From Oasisia sp. SBJ-2009 (Eukaryota > Annelida > Polychaeta > Sabellida > Siboglinidae), in NCBI GenBank assembly GCA_964017155.1, contig OZ024857.1:15925415-15989414 (forward strand): a DNA stretch of 64,000 bases, in the 5' to 3' direction. Below, in pieces: positions 49,317 to 61,389 of this stretch. The notes beneath the pieces were generated by a model. It saw nothing but the letters and a program-made list of their open reading frames with translations. It was not told the DNA's origin and searched no databases. The position numbers and the translations under genes are program-made. Numbering within the stretch: position 1 is the stretch's first letter; every line of letters begins with the position of its first letter.

Positions 49317-51443
49317 CAAAATGAATGCACATTGTATCTGCTGCTCCTGCATTAAATGTCATACACTGTTGAGAAGCATGGTGAAAATGTCTACTAAGAA
49401 AAATGGTAACTGTGTTTATTTCTAACACAAATGAGGTGTGGATATTGTTACCAGTCAATAAACAAATGGCTTATTGTGCTAGCTTGTTGAATGTACGATA
49501 TGATAAATATAAGTAATATCACTTGCCTAATCATTGATATATGTTTTACATGTGAACAGTTTCAAATACCTTATTGTAACTACAGTTTTGCTTCATTGTA
49601 TTTTTATTTATTTTTGTGTACATAACCATATGGTATTATCTAATGTGTTAATAGTGTAAGGCTTAAAAACATAACCATTACATGTGTGCTTTCAATTTTA
49701 ATTATAACATATCAGTACTGTGTTCTGGGAATGTAATATAATGTTTACATGGCAATAAAACATACTCTGTTATTACATATTGCATTTTACAATTTTATTT
49801 TTATGAAACATTTCAGTCCAGGTACTGTAAAAGACATTCTTGCATATTTCAGTTATGTACATTTTCCCCTGTTCAAACTTATTTACACCTCTAGCAAAAA
49901 CGAATGAGCAAAATGTTCTTCTGGGAAATAAAACTCATTAATTTTTGAACAATATAATGAATGTTCTGACCATGTAAGTCGTAACACATCACAATGTTTG
50001 GACCTATTTAGGCTATTGTTTCCTTGTAGATCCATATCAGACAATTGGTTGGTTATCCATTGTTACAGAGGTCACTAATAGATCTTGCATAACAGGAATA
50101 CGTGATCAGAATTTTAGAACATGACAATGGATGATATGTGGTAAAGGCTAAAGCTGGCAAGTTTTGCAAATAACGCGTGACTTCTTGGATTGTAATCATG
50201 CGATGGATCTAAGACCAAGTACATCTAATTTAGATGTACTTAGATCCATCGCATGATAGATTAGATTCTAAAGTCTGTATAGAATGTTTTCAGAATTATT
50301 AGTTCGGTGAACAATACCATGAGTATAGAATATCATAACTTGGTAGTTACATTGTTTGCTAAATAGGACTTATAGGTGGCCTCTCTGTTTGATTGAAGAC
50401 AAAACATCACGAGCAATCTGGAGCAATTCGCACTTCTTTTGACTTGAGTTAGCTCCAGCAACAAAGACAAGCATGATTGAAGGTTACAACTTACGAGTGT
50501 CTAGGCCTGGTACATACTAGACAGCATTATCCATGTCATGTTGTATACATAGCAGCATTAGCTGCGTGAGACTTCATGACAACAAACAATTACTAGTCAC
50601 GTACTATATAGTTAGATATCACGTAGCCCGTGGCGTAGCCATTTATAAGAACGCTACAATAAATCAAATTAGCGCGTTGATTGGGTACCGTCACATCCGG
50701 TACCATGCCCTAATTTTGCTTGAGACGTTGGGGCGACTTTCTGCGTTTTCAAATGTTATCATTATTAAAATTACACATTGCCGTCTATAATTGGTAGGCC
50801 AACAAGTATTATCAGCGTTTCGAAGCTTCTGCTCAGTTGTTACGCAGAACGAATATTCAATCAAGAAACAGCAAGCATATAATGATTATATTCCGATAAA
50901 TTATACCTCCATGTGACCATGACGATGTCACCATGATTATTTTTTAAATCTCAAAAGTTAACGTTTTTCGTAGGTCGGGAATAGAAACATATACAAATAG
51001 TGATTTTGCATAATTAAGAATTAATTCAGTAAGACTTTCGACGGCTGACGTCATTGAAGAATAAATCTCCCACCATGTCATGAGTTCGATCGCACTCAGG
51101 CAGACGACATTAATTTGCTTGTGCCAAACTAGGCTTATTCTCACATTAAATATTTTTCTGGGGGCCCAGATCATCGATGTCAATAGTTCTACATCTTATT
51201 TAGATCAATGTATAGTCGATACATTGCAATGCATACGAAGCAAAATGCATAAATTGTACTCCACGTAGCGTCGGGGGACCTGCTATGATCGACCGTTTTT
51301 GCGTAGTTTTCTGCGTTTTATTCGCCTTTGATGTAAAGTTACGCAATTTAAATTATTCTCTATTCAAAGCATATTCATTGACGATTTCTACAAACACAAA
51401 CAATATTTTTATACAATTCCTTCTCATCCAATAGGTCACAGGG
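49315..51443. other. intergenic DNA with a long hairpin
   Basis: Unassigned apart from the inverted repeat at 50195-50257 and a lone GATCGACCGTTTTT (about 51286) that resembles the end of the MITE starting at 51444. An 85-codon frame at 50533-50790 is not called. Confidence 0.5.
50195..50257. repeat. near-perfect 63-bp hairpin
   Basis: The left arm is ATCATGCGATGGATCTAAG, then ACCA, then AGTACATCTAA. The right arm TTAGATGTACT joins directly to TAGATCCATCGCATGAT. Apart from the ACCA bulge the arms match over about 28 bp with no loop to speak of. No U-rich tract or gene boundary adjoins it. Confidence 0.85.
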
Positions 51444-51660
51444 GGGTCCCTAATGATCGACCGTTCGCGTTCAGCACATAAACTTGAGTAAAGATGTGTC
51501 ATACAAGATGGATGCGCCCATGACATCAGTTGGCGTGTTTGTTTACACATAATAACGTACATAATTGTATATTATACAATTACGTACGTTAGTACAGTAA
51601 CAGTCAACACCAAATCACAAAATTTATTGCATTTATGAAACGGTCGATCATTAGGGACCC
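51444..51660. mobile_element. 217-bp MITE with GGGTCCCTAATGATCGACC ends
   Basis: The left end GGGTCCCTAATGATCGACCG and the right end CGGTCGATCATTAGGGACCC are perfect inverted repeats continuing to about 22 bp. The inside is non-coding. No target duplication is evident, so the superfamily is unassigned. Confidence 0.75.
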
Positions 51661-53029
51661 TGTCGATGAAAGGTACCCACACGCTAAGTATCACGGAATA
51701 TCCGCGAGTCTTCGGAAAGTCGGAAGGACCGCCCGGTTTCATGGAAATATTTGATGAACCTCAACATTCTAGAGTTAGGGGCCTATTTTCTAAACGATGT
51801 GCAATTTAATAACGTATTATGTTCTTCGATTATCGCTACACAAATGGGGTTGAAATGCCACACTACGTCCTAGACCCAGAAATAGGGCCACTTTCCCGGG
51901 GCTAGCGTAGTCTGCGTGACTGCGTCGCCATCGGTTCTAATACCCTCCAACTGATGGGAAGCCTGAAGGGCCAGCGGTATATTATAAAACATACACAGTT
52001 GGTGATACACCACGGCCTGTAATACTGACACAAAGGGAAATATGCTCGAAATAATCGGTGGTGAGTGAGACACAGGCCTAGTAGTTTATCGTCGACTGTT
52101 GTCTGTAATCTAAAACCTGACCGACCGGAGTCACGAGCCTTCTATACTCGGAATCCTCTGACGTGAAAAAGATCTCGACAGATGTATCCGTGGCCTACAT
52201 CTTGCAATTAGTCTTCAGAGCTGGCGAAGTCCAAGTCCTTTACAAAAAATCGCAAGGAATATTGCGGTTATTGTTGCAAATATAAAATACCCAGCGAGTT
52301 CTATTTAATGTTGTATTCAACATGGAAGTGGATACTTTTATAATCTCCGTTGCAAATGCATCAGCTAAAAATGAGTCTGGGGTATTACAGAGTATCAGAC
52401 GACAGAGTAGTTTTATTATACGTTGTATTCTGTAAAAATTATGTGTAATACGGTTTAAATCATGTAGGGTACCACAAATAAACTGTTTGAATAAACAGAC
52501 ACGTATCCGAAGCAAGGGTAAATACGCGGCTGTTTCAAAGATTATTTATTCTGGTGACATGACATCCATATGTGCATGGCATTTCAAATACCTAGACTTG
52601 TGTTTAGACTATACCTACACTTTTTTCTCAGGAATGTCACAAATGTTCTATGTTTTTTTCGCGCCTGACTCACGCTGGCGATAAAAACGCGTACAGCGGT
52701 ATTGGCGAGTCATGACGTCATAACTGCGTAATGTTATTCCAGTTCAAAGATGAAGATATCCGCGTGCATTTCCCCATACCAATTTGCTTAACAATTGGCA
52801 CCGTGTAGCTTGGATTAAATGCCTCTCAGTATGCAGTCTTGTTACATGGATCGTTTTTCTACTGAACTGGAGAAATTAGGTATGTTGTAAGGGACGTTAA
52901 GACTTACGTCAAAAACTATAGAGTTGTGACGTAGATGCTTGCACTAGGTTGACCTGCTGTGTGTCTTTACAGGCGCCAGATTTGGCTTCTCTGTCGGTTT
53001 GTCACTCAGTTCTCAGGTTATTAACTCCA
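51661..53029. other. intergenic DNA
   Basis: No gene called. An ATG at 52831 opens 16 codons ending at a good donor (TTAG|GTATGT, 52879), but its phase (1) does not fit the gene 3 acceptor. Confidence 0.5.
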
Positions 53030-53281
53030 AACAGCCCAATCTTGGGCTAACGCAGGAGTCACTGAGGATGGTCACTGCCAGGGTGCTTGTCGTCCTCAGT
53101 GGTTCTTTTACGTCCCAAATTGAGACGGGACCGACATTAACGTGATTCTCCGATTCACGAGAGATACACAGTCTCCAATGTTGAGAGCCAGATTTTTATA
53201 TCACAACTACCGTAACCGGGGATCTAACCCGTCCCGCCGGCGTCAGAGGCGGATGTGGTAACCACTACTCCACCGCTCTCT
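53030..53281 (-). mobile_element. tRNA-derived SINE
   Basis: Read on the minus strand from 53281: AGAGCGGTGGAGTAGTGGTT resembles a tRNA A box region and GGGTTAGATCCCC (about 53219-53231) a B box, about 45 bases apart, the layout of an internal RNA polymerase III promoter. A non-tRNA body follows (GGGACGTAAAAGAACCACT, then CCTCAGTGACTCCTGCG). The 3' end is not sharply defined. No intact tRNA fold is expected, so it is not called a tRNA gene. Confidence 0.7.
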
Positions 53282-54954
53282 AATCACGTAATCAGTCTGA
53301 AGGATTGATTCCAGAGCCTGCCGATGGTTAATGCACCGACTACACTGCCGGTGTGAGTTTGCATCAGACTGTGTATGTTGACTGATGTAACACTGTGACA
53401 ATGTGCGTTGTCCAGGAAGAACGTGATAGTCCTACATACTAAAATAAAATCGACCAGCCATGAACTCTTTTTTGCATCTGCTGATACTGACGCAGCAATT
53501 TTCTACGTTTTACTGTCTACACGCATGTAGTACAAAAACAGTTTACGACATTTAATTTTAGACTCTCTTAGTAGTCTATTCATATTTTTCTAAATAAACT
53601 ACCAGTGACCAATGGCTATACTTCAATAAGCAATAGCCGTAAATTAAATTGTTTCTTTTGCGTTTTGAACACCACACTTTGGAGTACCGCCGGCATGTGA
53701 CGCCCCAAAATATGTTCGTTTTGAGAAAGGCACCTGTCCCTAACATGCATAATACTCTAAACCGACGCACAACGCTTAGGTTGACGGTGAACATTCATCG
53801 CACATCGCGACCACACATGACGTATAAAACACAACACCTTACCGGCCACAATAAAGTCACGAAATTGTGCTATGTATCGTTTTTAGGATCCGCAAAAGAT
53901 GATATTTTTACAATAATACCTCATTTGTTGAATTATTTGTTTACTGCTAACGCAAAATCATAAAAACGTCATTTTGACTCACGCTGTCTGTTCGGTGTTC
54001 CCCATATGGTTAGATATGAAGAGTTACAATAACCCTCTCTCCAAATGTTTTGGGGTCATCGTGTTAATGGTCATTCTTAATCAGCTAAATCACACTGCAA
54101 TTGCTCTCAGTCACCCAACAAACAGTACAATCAACAAACTACAAGTGATTTTTCGTTAACTTTTTGTTTGCTCAAAAATTCGCAAACCGACATAAGCCAT
54201 GACAATGTGATAGTTTTACTGCAATTTCTCTTTGTGACGTTATCAATGATTTTTATGTGTCAACATTAACAGCATCCCTAAATACAAATACAAAATTGCT
54301 TTACATCAAGTGATATATGCCTATTGTAGAGCACTAACACTGGTGCTAAACTGAAATGCATAATAAACTGATAAAAGAAAAGATGTCCGTGCAACCAACA
54401 TTAAAATTACAAAGTCGGAGCGGTGCACTAACAATGGTGCTAGACATAATAATAAAAGCCAGTGAATCAGTGGCAGTTTGCCGAACTCAAATGATGCTTA
54501 CTGTATGCGTGCGCGCGCACATTTAAACGAGGGAGTTTGCACTAAATGTTAAAATGTTTTGTCGTCTGGTCAATCGGCAATCGTATTGAATAGTTGTGCG
54601 TCATTGTGACGCCCTGAACTGAAATATGTGCGTCGTAATGTGCATTTTGTGCGCCGTTTACGCACATGTGCGTAATGATGTGCGTACAGGGAAACACTGA
54701 TATATTGATAGTTAATGTTCGTAAATGCGAGTCAACCCCCGTTTCGCTGTCCTGATCACATACATCCCAGTATTGTAAACGCTTTTGAACGGAGGTCTAC
54801 TTTGGATTTTAGTGTTAAGTAAATGTATTATTATTCCCAGTACGATGCGTCACATTGCATGGCGAGCTCTGGCTAAAAGAACATGCTAAGACTTGGTCAA
54901 AAACAGGGTCTTTGTATCCGATGCTCGCTGTAACCGCCAGTAGACTATACATAC
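53282..54954. other. intergenic DNA
   Basis: No gene, RNA or organised repeat recognised. A 104-codon frame at 53649-53963 has no domain. Confidence 0.5.
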
Positions 54955-55531
54955 GTCAAAGTGCAAACACGAGATCTTTGTCTTGAATCATTGTATCAGC
55001 AGCGCCTGAAGGAAGAGCCAGTTTCATCTCTCATGATTCATCCCATCCTGCCCATGACCTATTTGATCCTCTTCCATCTAGTCGCCAGTTCAGATCCATC
55101 AAAACCAGGATCAACAGGTTTAGTAGCAGCTTTTTTCTCTAGCCGTAAAGGGCTACTACAGGCCATGCCAAAACAGAAGTGATTCCCCCATCTGTAGTAC
55201 ATACACATTCCGCTTTCTAATGTGTTTGAGTGTGTATACATTATCATAATTTATCATATTATTGTATTCCAATTTTTTTATTATTTATACTAGATCATAT
55301 CAACAATTATTTATAAATGTTATCAAGAAAAACTTAGATTCAGACCTATTGTGTGTGACTGCTCTTATTAATTTAATTTAAAGTAGTAGTAGATTTTATC
55401 ATAATTTTTGGTGCATGTGACTGTATTGTCATGCGAACATACTTGTACGAAGACACAACATTACAACGTATTCCAATGTTTTATTGTAACTGCAATGAAA
55501 ACACACAACAATAAAGCTGATCTTATCTTAT
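54955..55531 (+). mobile_element. 5'-truncated LINE (CR1/L2-like), 3' end
   Basis: The frame around 55032-55137 reads HDSSHPAHDLFDPLPS, then QFRSIKTRINRFSSSFF, which matches the conserved end of CR1/L2-type reverse-transcriptase proteins. A stop and a frameshift follow. Then comes a 3' UTR ending in AATAAAGCTGATCTTATCTTAT, a short tandem tail typical of these LINEs. The 5' truncation is about 54955. It is dead: only the last few dozen codons remain. Confidence 0.8.
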
Positions 55532-55852
55532 AACGAAATTTCAGAGCCGTTCGTTCTGCGCTGATGTTGTTTGTACGAGGAGTCATTTTTTGCGAGCGTC
55601 TACGCCACCTGATTACTTAACACTTCAGCGGATTATATAAAACAGCGACAGCGGTAACCGTCCTTCGCCCCCTGTCACTCACCTTGGACGAGGCACGTCA
55701 CTGCTGGCGTCAGATCCACTAATTAATTATAGCACTATTATTGTGGCTTTAAGGCGGACACGCACGGAAACGTGTTAAGACTTATGCTAATTTTCCGAGA
55801 AGCCATCTTCGCGAGGGACACGTCGACCTGACCCTCGGGGTCAACTGGAAGG
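55532..55852. other. upstream region of gene 3
   Basis: GC-richer than average with several CpG-containing words (GCGACAGCGG, GAGGCACGTCA, CACGTCGACC). This fits a promoter-proximal region; no specific factor site is claimed. Confidence 0.35.
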
Positions 55853-55885
55853 TATTTAAGCTGGTTTTGAACTAGAAGGCCATCA
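55853..55885 (+). promoter_or_regulatory. candidate TATA/initiator core promoter of gene 3
   Basis: TATTTAAG at 55853-55860 is followed 32 bp later by the initiator-like TCACTCC with its A at 55885. The predicted leader of about 60 bases contains no ATG before 55947 except those inside the motif-poor AAGATGAAG at about 55907, which is out of frame and would be short. Inferred from motif spacing. Confidence 0.5.
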
Positions 55886-55946
55886 CTCCGGGAATCATAC
55901 GGGGAAGATGAAGAACTGAGTTAAGACTCAAGGAGAAAAACTGGAC

Positions 55947-55966
55947 ATGGCTGTCATCGAAACCAG
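55947..55966 (+). CDS. first coding exon of SLC26 gene 3
   Basis: An ATG with G at -3 and +4 opens MAVIET plus AG, then the good donor CCAG|GTGAGA. Phase 2 matches the acceptor before 59094: AG joins A to give Arg, followed by KATGIDTNQ. The exon is tiny, but it sits about 60 bp downstream of a TATA/initiator pair, in the same arrangement as gene 2. The implied intron is 3.1 kb. Confidence 0.6.
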
Positions 55967-58900
55967 GTGAGATTTGTGCAAGATTTATGTTGGACGAAGA
56001 GTTTCTGATTGGTGCTATAATTGTTTTGACAAGGTAAACCAAAATGTGTATGAACGAAAAAACACAAGATGTGACGATTTCTCTTCGTCATTTCGAAAAC
56101 TAAATAACCCTAGACCTTACTTTATTTTGTATTAACACCGTGTGTGACTAAGGCGTATTGCTATTTGTAATGCCGCTGCTTTCCTGCATGAACCGAATGT
56201 CTATGATCTCGTAACACGGGACGAATCGTCTTAATTCTTCCAAATTATGTAACAAACACTGAGATGTAATACGTAATGTAATGTAATATGTAATATTCTA
56301 CAACCAAACGAAATTGGCTAACTACTGCAAACAGAACTCAGCTACGCGCGTGGCTGTTACGCGTAGACGCAATGTTTTACTCGGTCCCTGCCACAACAGA
56401 GTGTCTTGTCTTGGCTACGGACATTGGGAACAACCGCATTTTACTCATATGTTATTTTCTAAGTTAAATAGTACACTGTCGCTTACATCGCATAAAGATT
56501 CATAGTGAACTGCGTGTGTTTGCTGGACGCGCAAAAGGCTCAATTCAGATCACCAAGACATTTCCAACTCCGACGACTTTCCCGTTTCGCGTTCAATAAA
56601 TGTGCGTAAAAGTTAAACTGAGCACCATAGCCATGCGATTGGAGCATATATTAGAAGACCAAGTGTAATCTACGTACATACACTACGTTTACGTGCGTGT
56701 ACGAGTGTGTGCGTGCATGCGTGCGTGCGTGTGCTTGGTGACTTGTTCCATCGGTGTACAAGAGTGTTCAGCAATCAATGTGTGTACAAACACCATTCAC
56801 GCAACTTCAAATACAATGTTGTCATCAGTGCAGCTAAATAAAGCGATCAACATATGCAACATCAATACGACTCAAATTACGCCATAAAATAAATCGAGTA
56901 TTTTTATCTTACATCTACAACGTAGAAACATTGCCATATTCCATAACGATGTAATCACTAGCTAGATAACAAAACGCCCACATAATATTGAGCTATTTTA
57001 GTAATATTACGAAAACAATTACACGTCGGACAATGCTACAGGTCAGACTGTCCGTAGCACAGTAGTATCTGACCGATCTACCGGTCGCAGTGACTTTTAA
57101 TGCAACAAGTCCCACAAGTCTGCGGGTCACGTTGACTTTATCCAATCTACTGGTCGCACTAACTGTGACGAAGTCTGCAGGTCATGATGACTCTGGTTAC
57201 GTGGTAAACGCCGGATAAATTGTCCGGCCATGCCGACTCTTGCAGGACAATAATAAAAATCAATCAGGTCGCGCCGACATCTAGTATACTATATCATACA
57301 CGCGATCTCTGTACACAAAAAATCGTTTGTGTAACGCCAGACGTTGCCATCGAAGCATACAGACTACAATGTAGTTGTCACAAATGTACATTAATTATCA
57401 CCTGGTTGTCCTTTATAAAAATAACTGTGAACTGTGGGACTGTCAGTTGTATAATGATAATAATAGTATACAGTGAAGTATTTTTACATACTCTAGCGTA
57501 ACTCAGCAATTTTGTCAACAGTTACTGCATTACAGTTGGTATGACAATTGATCACCAGGTGCCACCACTTGTCCGGACACCCAGTTTTATCACGATATTG
57601 ATAAAATTAAAACAAATAACTAATTGAATGCAAGTGAAAAATAAAACGAATTACTTGAATATAGTGTCCCATTAGAAGTGTACCAGTGAGTTGTGTAAAG
57701 TAAGCTGACTTGAACGATTCAAAAAGGCAAATGGATTTAGCTGTGCCTTTGCGCCTCAAAATAACAGAAAACACGCATGTTTAAGTAGCAAGTGATTTGA
57801 GCACGTTTAAAAAGAAAAGGATTGGTACGCATATCTTGCCAGCAAACGAAAACCAGGCCACGCCTGTTTCAGGCGGAATGTGGGGCTGACTGTCTGGTTT
57901 ATTTTAGTATTTTTGTATGACATTTTAATATATTTCGCAGACAACTAGACAACGAACTATTTTGTTGTCACTTTATGTTCTGCTCATACCATATACGTAT
58001 ATGTCATACCATATACGTCTATGTTACACATTAGAAGAAAGGTACATTTGGAAAAAGACAGTGTTATTCATTATACGTACATACGTCATATCAATTACGT
58101 CATATCAATACGTACACATATCAACTACCTTCATTCTGCTGCGTCGTGGCTGACGTCCTCCATTTTGATATCCTGCAACAAAAACACTTAATGACGTAAC
58201 ACATTAGGGCGACATCTCCAAGTTGTTATTTACGTTTTACAATGACGAATACAACGTAATATTACAGTTTAGTGATTGTTATCGATTTGATGCAATAAAC
58301 GGTTTGTTGTAGCTAAACGTATTGACACATATATCTACAGAATCTGCACTACTTCGATTGGATGAGGCATAGACGCAAACAACTGTATAACATCAACGAT
58401 ATTGTGTAGCTGACTTTACCACCAACGAGTTGCGTTGATTGCAAGACATTACCCCCACGAAGTTGCGTAATTTAAAGGGATACTCCAGTCAGTGAGAGGT
58501 TCGCAGTATTAACTTGCATATCTATATTATATTGGTTGTGTAATTGTGCACAAAGATTGTTAATAAACAATTAGTTATAGCTTAATGGTATCAAAACCAG
58601 ACAGATTCATGGTGCTGCCATCTTGAGACTTATGCGCCAGTGACGTAAGCCAAGTCGTTTACGTCACTGGCGCATTGTTGAACAAGGCAAGGATTGGCGG
58701 AATCTTCGCTAATAATTGTCATAGTGACGTAAGCAATCCGCGACGTACTGGATACATCAAATACCATTGGACAGACATAGGATGTTCGAACGTGCATGCG
58801 CCTGTGACGTAGACGGTTTAGGTCACTGGCGCAAAAGTCTCGAGATGGCAGCGCCCTGAATCCAACATGGAGTGTTTCTGGTACAAATATACTATAATTA

Positions 58901-59093
58901 ATTGTTTATTAACGATCTTTGTGCACAACCAATATATTATATAGATGTAAGTAAATGCTGTGAATCTCTCACTGACTGGAGTATCCCTTTAATGTGTACA
59001 TACACGACACGATACATTGACTGTTTCATAATACACCACACTACCCTGTTGTTGCTGTTTGTCTGCTTATAACATTGTGCTTTTCTTGTGCAG
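55967..59093 (+). other. intron 1 of gene 3
   Basis: Begins GTGAGA and ends TTTTCTTGTGCAG. It contains a small (GCGT)n run (about 56690-56731), a degenerate repeat of words like GTCTGCGGGTCACG and CTACCGGTCGCA (57030-57250), and the MITE at 58476-58988. No other coding sequence recognised. Confidence 0.55.
58476..58988. mobile_element. fold-back MITE, T2/Kolobok type
   Basis: The ends AGGGATACTCCAGTCAGTGA and TCACTGACTGGAGTATCCCT are inverted copies, and similarity continues for about 100 bp into each side. TTAA flanks both ends (58472-58475, 58989-58992). The combined TTAAAGGGA terminus fits the TTAAAGGRR ends described for T2 MITEs, which belong with Kolobok transposons. Internally there is a perfect 16-bp-arm hairpin, TGCGCCAGTGACGTAA and TTACGTCACTGGCGCA (58633-58674), and a degraded relative near 58797-58840. 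It ends about 100 bp before the gene 3 exon. Confidence 0.85.
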
Positions 59094-61389
59094 AAAGGCG
59101 ACGGGGATAGATACCAATCAGGCAGACTCGATGATTGAGATCAAACGCAAGGCCTACTCTCAAGAAGAGTTCAACTATTCATTCGACTACAACCCGGAAA
59201 AATCACCGAGCCTGCGGGAAAAACTCAAGTCCCAGTGTTCGTGCAGCGGCAAATGCGTGAAGATGTCCGTGAAGAGCCACCTCCCCTTCATTGATATCCT
59301 CCTGAATTACGAGTGGAGGAACTGGCTGGTGTCGGACATGGTGGCTGGACTAAGTGTCGGCATTATCCACATCCCCCAAGGGATGGGCTTCTCAATCCTT
59401 GCCTCCCTGCCCCCGGTCTACGGCCTGTACAGTTCCTTCTTCCCAGTCCTCGCGTACTTCTTCCTGGGAACATCACGTCACATCTCCTTCGGGACCATGG
59501 CTGTCATCAGTCTGTTGATCGCTACAGTCGTTGACCGGGAGTCTGAGCGTCTAGGCATGGATGAAGATTTCAGCGGAACAAACACAACTGATCCGTTATC
59601 AAGCTACACCAAACCTGACGCGGTCGCGATAAAAGTTGGCATTGCCTGTGCCGTCTCGTTACTTGTCGGCATCACTCAGACGTTACTGGGAATCTTCAAA
59701 CTTGGCGCAGTTGCCTCGTTCATGTCCGTATCGTTTGTCGGCGGTTTCCTCGTGGGTGCCGGCTTCCACATTGCAATGAGCCAGCTACCGTTCCTGCTCG
59801 GACTTCAGATTAGGAAAGTTGATGCTACAGGAAAAATTCCGGTGGTAGCCGCCGAGATTCTTCGTCGCCTTCCTGAAGTCCAGCCTGCCGAGGTGATCAC
59901 GTCTCTTGTGTGTATAACATTCTTGATCATCATCAAGGAAATCGTTAACGTGCGTTATCGCAAGTACCTGTGGATGCCTATACCTGCCGAGATGATAGTC
60001 GTCACTATTGGAATCTTTGTGTCTTACATTGCGAAGCTCGAAGACAATTTTGGCGTCGCTATCATTGGAACAATCCCTCAAGGCATTCCGATGCCAGAAA
60101 TGCCGTACATGTCGAACGCACACACGTACATTGTTGACGCCGTCATCATTGCTATTACCAGCTTCATCATATCTGTATCGATGGCAAAACAGTTCGCTAA
60201 GAGATACAGCTATGAGATCGACGTGAACCAGGAGTTTGTTGCGTACGGCATCAGTCACACCATTGGCTCCTTCCTGCACTGTTTTGCTGGAGCACAAGCG
60301 CCACCACGAACTATCGTTCACGATGCAACTGGCGGAAAGACACAAGTTGCTAGCCTCTTCTCGTGTGGACTTGTTTTGTTGGCATGCACTGTGATGGCTC
60401 CACTGTTCGAACTGCTCCCAAAGTGTGTCGTTGCATCTGTAGTTCTTGTTGCTCTCTTCCCTCTCTTCCGAGGCTTCTCCGATCTCAAATTCTTCTGGTC
60501 CGTCAATCGCTACGACTTTGCTGTGTGGCTCATCACGTGGGCTGTTGTTGTTTTCGTTGACGTCACCAGTGGACTGATCACAGGCATTGGATTTAGTATG
60601 CTGACTGTGATCATTCAGAGTAAACTTGCAAAGGGATACCTACTCGCCAGCGCCGACAAAGCTGCACTGTCAGGAATGTATCTACCAAGTAACCTATACA
60701 AGTCACTGCAGCATATTCCTGGCATTCGCGTCTTCCATTTCCCAAACATCCTCTACTTTGCAAACATTGAGAACTTCAAGCAGCAACTATTCGAAGTGAC
60801 TGTAAATCCAGGAAAAATGTCTAAGCTCACAGTCAAAGTCGTCCCAAAAGAGCGGCCCAACGTAAGTAGCGAACTCCAACGGGAAAGTGCTCAGAATGAA
60901 AGCAATATGGACAATGCGCAAGACAACTACCCGTCCTCTAAGGCCATACAACACGATGCTACATCTTCCCCTTACATTGAAATCATGTGGGACAATGACG
61001 GGAATTCACAGAAGCTTGCCGTGCATACCCAAGACGGTGTCTGCACCGTGGGCACGAGAGATAACGTCAAATCAAACCACTGCATTGTGCGATCTGCTGA
61101 CAGTGATGATAACATTCACATCAAATGCATCATCATTGACTGTTCTGCAATGGCCTACATTGATACAGCAGGTCTGTGTCTGCTGAAGCAACTCAAGTCT
61201 GACTATGAGGAAGTCGGCATCGACTTTGTGCTGGCGAGCTGCAACAAGGGGCTGCTGACAAAACTACAGTTGGCGGGCACCATACCAGGTTACTCACAGG
61301 TCATCGCAGTCTACCCTACGATACATGACGCTGTTGTATCTAACCATATCATGGAAAATCCTGACTTGGTGGTTTCTTCAAAACTGTGA
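59094..61389 (+). CDS. SLC26-family anion transporter, gene 3, main exon
   Basis: The exon follows acceptor TTGTGCAG. The open frame upstream to 59059 is intron. With exon 55947-55966 the product is about 771 residues. N-terminus RKATGIDTNQ, then IEIKRKAYSQEEF (shared with gene 1's IYSQDEF) and CSCSGKC. Then IPQGMGF (about 102), signature PPVYGLYSS...GTSRHIS, sequon NTT, transporter core, QAPPRTIVHDATGG (about 409), and STAS from about 548 with an insert of about 105 residues that is the part most divergent from gene 2. The C-terminus is SSKL, as in gene 2. Likely a plasma-membrane anion exchanger or channel. Close paralogue of gene 2 with patches of near-identical DNA. The N-terminal Cys motif is closer to gene 1 than that of gene 2. 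Confidence 0.95.

Noticed and set aside
52831..52879. Possible alternative first exon of gene 3 (ATG, 16 codons, donor GTATGT)
   Set aside because: It ends in phase 1, while the gene 3 acceptor needs phase 2, so it would shift the frame.
53209..53281. tRNA gene on the minus strand
   Set aside because: A- and B-box-like sequences are present, but a proper cloverleaf is not, and a SINE body follows.
59059..59093. N-terminal extension of gene 3 read from ATG 59059
   Set aside because: It is the polypyrimidine tract and acceptor of the intron; the homologous exons begin at the splice site.
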